Shown: positions 57,181 to 64,000 of the stretch, in pieces | Position numbering within the stretch: the stretch's first letter is position 1 | How the letters are laid out: each line of letters begins with the position of its first letter | Assembly: GCA_946807835.1 (NCBI GenBank) | Contig: OX327702.1 | Span: 16,430,001-16,494,000 of the forward strand | DNA: 64,000 nt | From: Ailanthus altissimus | Lineage: Eukaryota > Streptophyta > Magnoliopsida > Sapindales > Simaroubaceae | Direction of reading: 5' to 3' | Program-made: the position numbers and the translations under genes | The notes under the pieces: generated by a model | Databases searched by the model: none | What the model saw: the letters and a program-made list of their open reading frames with translations, nothing else | What the model was told of the DNA's origin: nothing

Positions 57181-57865
57181 AGATGAGTAAAGTACTATAT
57201 GCAAGCATTGTGGGGAGTATCATATATGCAATGGTTTACATAAGACCAGACATAGCACAGGCTATGAGTGTGGTAAGTAGATACATGACAAATCCAGGTA
57301 AGGATCATTGGCTTGCAGTGAAGTAGATTTTGAGATATCTCAAAGGGATGTCAAATCATGGGTTGATGTATAAAAGGAATGAGAAAAATAGTGTAATGGT
57401 AAAAGGATACGTAGATTCAGATTATGCAGGTGATCTAGACAAGAGAAAATTGTTGATGGGTTACATATTCACAGTGTTTGGGTGTAGTGTGTGTTGGAGA
57501 TCAGTTTTATAACATGTGGTTACACTATCTACCACAGAGGCGGAGTACATAGCTGTTAGTAAAGCTATTAAAGAGGCCGTATGGTTGAAAGGCATATGCG
57601 CAGAGGTAATGGCTACTGAAGATGTGAACACTGGTGTATATTATGACAGCTAGGGTGTCATACACCTAAGCAAGTATCAAATGTTTCACGAGAGGTCTAA
57701 ACACATTAATATGTGGATCTATTACATTCGAGATATTGTCCAAAGTGGTGAAGTTAATCTAACTAATATAGCGTCGTTTAAAAATTCTACTGACATGTTG
57801 ACTAAGCCACTGCCATCGGTTAAGTTCGTCCTATATAAAGACTTAACTGGAGTCACTACTTTGTG
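57181..57865 (+). pseudogene. Ty1/copia RNase H and pol C-terminus
   Basis: Starts at MSKVLYASIVGSIIYAMVYI, then RPDIAQAMSVVSRYM, LRYLKGMSNHGL, GYVDSDYAGDLDKRKL, TEAEYIAVSKAIKEAVWLKG, HERSKHINMWIYYIRDIV and DMLTKPLP. It ends with a normal stop at 57863-57865. Three single-codon stops interrupt an otherwise intact frame (near 57326, 57510 and 57651). This is a younger remnant than the copia element to its left and belongs to a different copia family. Confidence 0.85.
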
Positions 57866-57935
57866 AGAGTGATTGAAGATGTGGAGATGAAAGATCAAGT
57901 TACTTTGTGAATGATTTTGAATTAAGGAGGAGATT

Positions 57936-58241
57936 TGTGAGAAAGTTGATTACAAATCATCAGAATATGATTTGGAAAGCAAGTCGAGTGTGTTGGGTAC
58001 GCGTGAAAGGAGGTGAAAGACGCCTCTGACGGTGCCCAGTGTCAGCACTGCAGTGCCCAAAATAGCACCTGAACGCCGTAGCGCCAGGACGCCGAGAAAG
58101 GAATGCCCAGCTCCGCGGTGCCAGGAACTAGGCGCTATAGCGCCCAGTGCATAATTTGTTTCCCATTATTTTGACTTATTTCGACTCCCGCTTGATCCAG
58201 GACTCCTTAATACGACTCCCACACGTTTAGGGTAAACCTAG
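57936..58241 (+). repeat. Truncated 3' LTR of the second copia remnant
   Basis: A purine tract AAGGAGGAGATT (57924-57935) precedes TGTGAGAAAG. The LTR runs 306 bases, then is cut by LTR C. It contains a GC-rich block at 58030-58150 with GCGCC-type words, like the blocks at 1800-1970 and 8420-8530. Confidence 0.65.
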
Positions 58242-60316
58242 TGTTATGGTCGGTGCTTACGTGCCATCCTTGAATGTACATATACTTGTATATTTATACA
58301 AGTTTACATTCCCATTAAATCGCTAATCTCTATTAATATAATACCATGCAATGTAATGTTACAAACATTGTATGATCTGAAAGAGTTTAGATAAGATCTA
58401 AAAGAGTTTAGATAAGGGCTCACAGTTAGTTATGCCGAGAGATACAAATGCTAAATATTAACACAGCTAAGTGTTAATTGATTATAATACTCAACAGTTC
58501 CAAGAGTTGGAGTCTTGTCTGTAATGGGACATAGACCTGGGAATATACTAGTAACTGCATAGTTACAAGAGTTGCAATCGGGTGCCAAGAAATGCTAGTT
58601 GCGCAAGTATGTTCTCAAATAATTATCTCTGATCTATTTCTACCGATACGGGTCTGTCGATGGATACTTTTATATATAGATCAACATATGTCGTACCTAT
58701 AGAGTATAGATGGTCGTTCCTAGCTGACTGAGAGCTTGGAGTTTGTATTGGCATATGGGTACCAGTTACGACTGAATATAGGACAGATTCACGAGGGCCT
58801 TTGATAGACACCCTATGTAAGCCATCAACGGAGGGTCCTCTCGAGTTGAGTAGTATACGTGGTCCTTTGACCTGAGTGCCATGGTGGGCTTGTAAGTGAT
58901 CCATCATACTTTGGTTCCACGCATGTCACAGACCTCTCATAGTGTGACCGTTGGGTGTCACTGGGTAAGGTCTTATGCTTATAGAGTCCGGTGTGTACAG
59001 ATATAGGATTCGTCAACTCTTATATGGAGTTAGGTATCCAGATGCTTCGAGCCTGTATCTTAGAAAGTCTTGTGGCCACAACCAATCATCCTGGGAAAGA
59101 GTTCCGCCAGGGTGGAACAATATAGTAAATGAGTTTTCACATATTGTTAAGTGAGATACAAGTCTGGAGATAAGACATCGATGAGCACTAGGAGATTTGA
59201 CGGTGATAGTCTATATCTTTGCACATCCAAGATATCATGACAGAATGACTATATGTATACGTTGTAACCTCAGCTTGCATGGTTCAACGCGCTGATTTGT
59301 ATATCTGTGACGTATGCGTGGAACATTGCTCACGGACTTATGAAATAATTCTATTTGACAAATCGAGCGTAAGACCTAGGGAGTCTCGCGATATGAAGTG
59401 TACTCGTTGTGCACTGGGGCGGCGTGCTGGATTAAATTGTTTAATCTAGCAATATTCAGCAATACCACGGGAATATCTGCGTATCTGTATTTAAGTGTTA
59501 AATATAACAATTAGTTAATAATTGTTATTTACTAATTGTATTATGATACATAGCGTATTGTGGACTCTCGGTTGAGTTTACCCAAGTGTGGGATTTGGTG
59601 GGACCCATTAGGGGTAAATTTGGTAACTATTTATGAGGGGTAAAATGGTCATTTCTCACTTTAATTATTTAATAGTTAAATAATCAAAATATCTCTCTTA
59701 TTATATTATATAATATACTATTATATTATTATTTATATTATATAATATATTATTATTATATTATATATATATATATATATAAAGAGAGAGAGAAAAGAGA
59801 AGTTGTGATTTTGGTGGGTGTGTGGCCATTTGGCCGAGAGAAGAAAGAAAGAAATGGAGAGGAGAAGAAAAGAAGAAGAAGAAAATGAAAAAGAAAAAGA
59901 AATAAATAATAGGTATGCTTTCAATTGAAGCAATGGTAGATTGCTTCAAACTCTCCATTTCTTATCCTTTTGGAAAAAATGATGAAAAATACACACCCAA
60001 CCATTTTGGGGATTAAGAGTTAATCCCGTGCTAAAAATTGGGCTGCTGTTCTAGCTCACCAAGCCCACCGTGTTAGTGACTAGAACTGCACACGAGTTGG
60101 TCTCTATGCGAACTTCGAAGAAATATGTGTATAACATTACACGTTGAGGTGAGTTCTCTATCCTATAAACATATTAATGCAATTAATATATTGTATTTAT
60201 TATGTTTATTGCAAGTTTTACGCTTTCATCAGACTTAAATATGTATTTGATATATATTTAGGCAATAGACACAATAGCACATGCGTACACCAATGTGTCT
60301 TAGATCCCTGCCAACA
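58242..60316 (+). mobile_element. LTR C, TGTTGG-type family
   Basis: A complete 2075 bp copy from TGTTATGGTCGG to ATCCCTGCCAACA. It has the family landmarks, for example CTCGAGTTGAGTAGTATACG near 58841 and GTGTGGGATTTGGTGGGACC near 59587. The flanks CCTAG and GAAAC do not match. The left neighbour is copia LTR and the right neighbour is LOG sequence, so a deletion or recombination followed insertion. Confidence 0.8.
59697..59790. repeat. TA-rich low-complexity tract followed by GA-repeat
   Basis: About 80 bases of TATA/TATTA repeats, then AAAGAGAGAGAG. It lies inside LTR C. Open frames around 59733-59958 are translations of this low-complexity tract. Confidence 0.8.
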
Positions 60317-60740
60317 GAAACATTGTAGGAAAAATAATTGAGGATGAGTTATAAATATCATCAATGCATGAACGAATATCTTTTATGCTTTATAATGCTG
60401 ATGCCTTCATAGCTCTACCTGGAGGTTTCAGAACATTGGAGGGAAATTTTTCAAATTGTTTCATGGGCACAATTTCAAATCCATAAAAAAAAAACCCAAT
60501 GGTTTGTTAAATGTTGATGGTTTTTATAATAGGTTGTTATCTTTTCTTGACTATGCGGTGAAAAAACTGTTCGTCATATCTGCAGCATGACAGATCGTTA
60601 TTTCTGCGTCAACTGTTAATCAGTTACTCAATGAACTATAAGCTTTTACACCTCTATCTGATCCAACAATGAGTCAAATAGATTGGTATACTGATGACAG
60701 TGAAAAAAAATGCAAGATAAATTTGACACTTCATTTGTAG
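60317..60740 (+). pseudogene. LOG: LOG pseudogene (3' two thirds), in the older Athila element
   Basis: Aligns with residues from about 80 onward of the intact LOG at 29223-29870. Preserved landmarks are [23 protein letters not shown] and a GLLNVDGF segment. It ends with TCATTTGTAG, as in the intact copy. It is broken by a TAA in the GEEL region, a one-base insertion after TLEG, a run of ten A near 60485 with a frameshift, and further stops. The PGGFGT motif reads PGGFRT. The 5' part was removed by LTR C. This shows that a LOG gene sat at the same place in an older member of the family. Confidence 0.85.
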
Positions 60741-62095
60741 CCTACTACTTTTATGTATTTTTAAGCATTTTTTGTGACTTGTTTTATTTTTTTGCATGTT
60801 TTATTTCCAATAAAAGATGTTTCAGGTGATATTTTTTATACTCTACTCTTTCTATATTTTGACATTGAGGATAATATCTTAATCTGGTTGAGGGGAGGAT
60901 AGGTGATATATAATGTTAGTGTTAATTATATTTTTTATTTTTTTGTTATCACTTTGTTCTCTAATAAAATATTTTTTTATCATGAATGGCATGAGTAAAA
61001 GGTTCATTTATGCATTCTTGAGACACATTCTAGTTCTAGAATAACAGAGTTAAGAGTATATTACTAAACTTTTGAAACACATTCTAATTGGTTTATTTTT
61101 AATACATTTTATGTATAATTGTTTGTTGCTTAAGATTTTGGTAACTCTTGCGTAAATAAATTTGTTTTACTACTGATGTATGATTTTAAAATTGTTTAGT
61201 TTAAATTATTTTTTCTATCTAGGTTACTAAAGAATAACTTTTAAAATTATTTCTTGAGCACAATACCAAGCCTTGTGATAAGATGAATTATTCAATATAT
61301 ATAAGTAAGAAAATTTTCGTGTTTAAGTATACATATTCTTTTCAAATCTCATATATCTTTTGTGGGTATGTGGAGAGGTTTGCGATAACAGCTTACGAAC
61401 TTTTATTGATCTTTTGAAATTATTAATTTTTGTTTGGAATAACATTATTTAGGATGAGGAATGATTTAGTTACTTAGCTGAAGGATGAAAAAAAAAATTA
61501 TTATGGTGAGAAATTGTTCTTATTTTGTAATGATTCTTTATGACTTAAAAAAAACACAAAAAAAGCAACAAAAAAAAAGTATATATATTAAAAAAAGTCA
61601 ATTCAGTTCAATAAAGTTTTCTTTCAATTCTAGAAGACAAAAGTCATTAGGAAGCAATTTTATCATTGGACTCTTTATTCGTAAGATTTGCATAAAATAA
61701 TTAAAGTCCTGAAGCGAGCATGTGTAAAGAATAGTTTGACTCTAAATAATTGATTGTCATATCTTTGGATCAATGTTAGTTTACCTGTCTGTCCTTAAAT
61801 GTAACATTTTCTTTAGCGATTATCTGTTTTCCAACTCCATGAGTGAAACCCTAACCCATTAAACATTTATTCACATGTGAGAATATGGAGTTGAGGCTTT
61901 ACTTGGAGAAAATTTTCAAGGCTATATATGTTGTGGTTTGTAGTAAGAAGGCTTCGGCTTAATTCACACACACACAATTTTAGAAGTTATTATTGAAATA
62001 ACATTTATAGCAATTGTGATCTTGAACTGAAGTTGTGTTTAAAATACTTGGGTAGTATTCAAATTTTATTTATGCTTGAATTGCTAAGGACTAGC
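60741..62095 (+). other. 3' untranslated region of the older Athila element
   Basis: Contains ATTGAGGATAATATC...GAGGGGAGGATAG at 60862-60901, equivalent to 30008-30046. The rest aligns with 30047-31210, including A-rich stretches near 61480-61590. No gene seen. Confidence 0.7.
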
Positions 62096-62115
62096 AATAA
62101 GCTGGTTTGAGGGTG
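62096..62115 (+). other. Polypurine tract of the older Athila element
   Basis: AATAAGCTGGTTTGAGGGTG immediately before the LTR, 3 to 4 changes from the young element's tract. Confidence 0.65.
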
Positions 62116-63538
62116 TGATGAACACTAGAAATTACATATGTAATAAGGGTTTTATACCATTGTTTTGTATTACTAGTGTCTTTAACCTCTTAACTTAAGT
62201 ATGTTTACAATATTGTACCTAATTAGCTTTTAACTGTTTTGTAGTAGGTTTGGTAAAATGAGCATAACTTTCTACCTAAGAATTCAATTGGAGTGATTCA
62301 TAATCCTATGAAGATCTGACTCAATGGGCTAACATATTGTAGTTCAAAAGGCATTCAAAATTTGAGCGTTTAGAGGGTGAAAATGGCATAAAATAGAACT
62401 GATCTGCAATACAGGCCTAATCCGAACAATCATCAATATTTGGCCATAACTATAGAAATACGTATTTAATACGTATGAGATAACTTAATTTGGAAATATA
62501 AGAGACTCTTCTACAACTTTGATGTTTTGAATGACAGCTAATTCGGACCACATCAATTACAAATTAGATAAGGAAATGGGTGCATTAATGAGAATCAATG
62601 TAATTTATTTGTCATCATTCTTGACTTTTATCATCTATGTGGTTTTCTCTTTATTTGTCTCGATTTATTTATATTTTTCTATAAATAGGTAGCATGTTTA
62701 TGCTCAAAATATGTAATTAGAGAACTAAATTTTAGTTCAAAACACTTGTCTTTTATATTATCTCTTTGTAATATTATTTATCTTGTTTACTATTGTAAAA
62801 TCGTGTTATCTCTTCTTCCATTTCTTTTTTTTTTTCTTTAGTTTTATTATGTCCAAGTAATTTTGTTTATGTTAAGGTGAAAGAGTGAAACTCTTAGTAA
62901 GGTAATACTTAACTCTTATTCATGAATTTAATATTTTATTATTAAGTTATACAAATTTATATATGATGTATTTATTTTGTTTGTAATATTAATATCATTT
63001 CTTTTAAGTGGTGTATCTTGATTTATTATTAACAAACTTTATACTTGGCATAATAAATTCTTGAAACCATTTACAAGATTTGGCGTATATACCATTTCTT
63101 ATAAAGTGGGAGTCTTGATTTATTATAGACAAATATAAAAATTGACATAATAAATACTTGAACCCATTTATAAGATTTGATGTATAATAATTGAAAGAAA
63201 TAAATACTAATTAATATATAAATGATGATGAACTTTAATTGTTATATTTTTCGGTTGGAACCTCCTTTGTATGAGGATTTCAATTGAGTTATAAAAATAA
63301 TTAAATATATTCTTACTTCTTATGCCAATAGTGAATCCCCATAACCTTAGCTTTTATTTAAATTGGTTAATTGAATTAATATTTGCAAACATCTTATACT
63401 ACATTAATTGTCTTTAAAGTTATTATAATTTATAATTTTAATTCTACTTCCCTGTGGATCGACCCGGTTCGCACCAGATTATTTATTACTTTGACAATCC
63501 TGCACTTAGGAATAAACTCCTATATTTTGGATGTGTCA
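62116..63538 (+). repeat. 3' LTR of the older Athila element
   Basis: Begins TGATGAACACTAG and ends near ATGTGTCA. The CCCTGTGGATCGACCC near the 3' end corresponds to CTCGTGGGATCGACACC of the young LTR. A direct duplication of about 97 bases (starts 63015 and 63112) occupies the equivalent place to the 84 bp duplication of the young LTR. The end is set by the last suitable CA and could be off by some bases. Confidence 0.7.
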
Positions 63539-64000
63539 CCGAGGACACTTCCTCATAGAAAGATGAATTTCATGTTTGAAAGGTAGGCTAACTGTCTCAC
63601 AGTTATTAAAGTTATACCTTTCAAGAACTCGGTCTATGTATTAAGATTATGATAGTCTTATCAGCCTTCTAAATTCTATAAAGCTTTATAGTTAATATAT
63701 AGGAAGCATGTCCCAAATATTTTATAAAGAAGTTCTTACTTTGATAACTTTTAACTTACTAACTTGCAATATACCAATATTGTTACTAATATTGTATGCC
63801 ATCTATATAGAGAATTAGATAGAAATTATGCTCTCACTGCGTTTTCTAAAGCACATGCTTTCTTTTCATTCTTAATGAAACCAAACTTTCTAATTTCTTT
63901 ATCAAAACAAAGATACTAGCTTTGAAAAAAACTACTTAAGTCTATAAATAGACTTCTTTAGTTTGCATACAAGACCAGAGGTAAGGCTGGATGCAAAACC
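63539..64000. other. Unassigned AT-rich end of window
   Basis: No gene, repeat or element recognised. Confidence 0.35.

Larger units (their letters stand above)
60317..63538 (+). mobile_element. 3' part of an older LOG-carrying Athila element
   Basis: From 60317 to 62115 the sequence follows 29460-31230 of the young Athila element in the same order: LOG 3' half, GAGGACAATG-like motif, 3' untranslated region, polypurine tract. A homologous but strongly diverged LTR (62116-63538) follows. Everything upstream is missing, cut by LTR C inside the LOG gene. Divergence is large and the LOG frame is broken, so this is an old, independent insertion of the same family. Confidence 0.85.

Noticed and set aside
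58623..58907. Antisense ORF shared with 35019-35288 (TQVKGPRILLNSR)
   Set aside because: The equivalent frames in LTRs A and E contain stops, so it is conserved LTR sequence and not a conserved protein.
59733..59958. Two phenylalanine/serine-rich antisense frames
   Set aside because: They translate the GAAGAA and TATATA low-complexity tract in LTR C.

Overview
This is nuclear DNA from a flowering plant, almost certainly a eudicot. It is AT-rich and packed with nested LTR retrotransposons. It holds one host gene with plant introns, and its element families (Athila, Tat and Tekay-type Ty3/gypsy, Ty1/copia) are plant ones. No rRNA, tRNA or CRISPR was seen. I cannot name the species.

Layout. 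1-958: unassigned, with degenerate repeats. 959-6790: old minus-strand Athila-like element that keeps only gag and protease. 6964-8106: Ty1/copia pol remnant. 8107-15249: two LTRs (D, E) of a 2 kb TGTTGG-type family, split by an Athila-type solo LTR (8212-9581) and a Tekay-type solo LTR (12132-14910). 15250-40763: a decayed Tat-type element (integrase, tandem repeats, antisense ORF, putative LTR) cut by a foldback element and by LTRs A, F and B of the same TGTTGG family. LTR A is itself split by a complete young Athila element (20370-32786). 41340-47035: host gene resembling TSL-kinase interacting protein 1 (TKI1), minus strand. 49270-49726 and 56826-57180: pieces of an unrecognised gene around a decayed copia element. 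57181-58241: second copia remnant. 58242-60316: TGTTGG LTR C. 60317-63538: 3' part of an older relative of the young Athila element.

The most interesting object is the Athila element at 20370-32786. Its 1556 bp LTRs differ at only 4 positions, it has a 5 bp CGGGT target duplication, a perfect 17 nt tRNA-Asp primer site and an intact 1762-codon gag-pol. Where Athila elements usually carry an env-like region it has two other intact genes. ORF2 (182 aa) is a basic, four-cysteine protein that resembles the nucleic-acid-binding proteins of carlaviruses and their relatives, some of which suppress RNA silencing. ORF3 is an intronless, full-length LONELY GUY (LOG) cytokinin-activating phosphoribohydrolase with its key motifs. 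The older relative at 60317-63538 carries a decayed LOG in the same place, so the cargo has been kept over a long period. A candidate intron (donor 22774, acceptor 28238) could remove gag-pol and expose ORF2, a TATA-like box lies 60 bp before the LOG start, and the leader holds six copies of a 7-codon mini-ORF motif. A mobile element that may combine silencing suppression with cytokinin release in its host cell is the leading hypothesis. The gene identities come from sequence reading; the combined function is inference.
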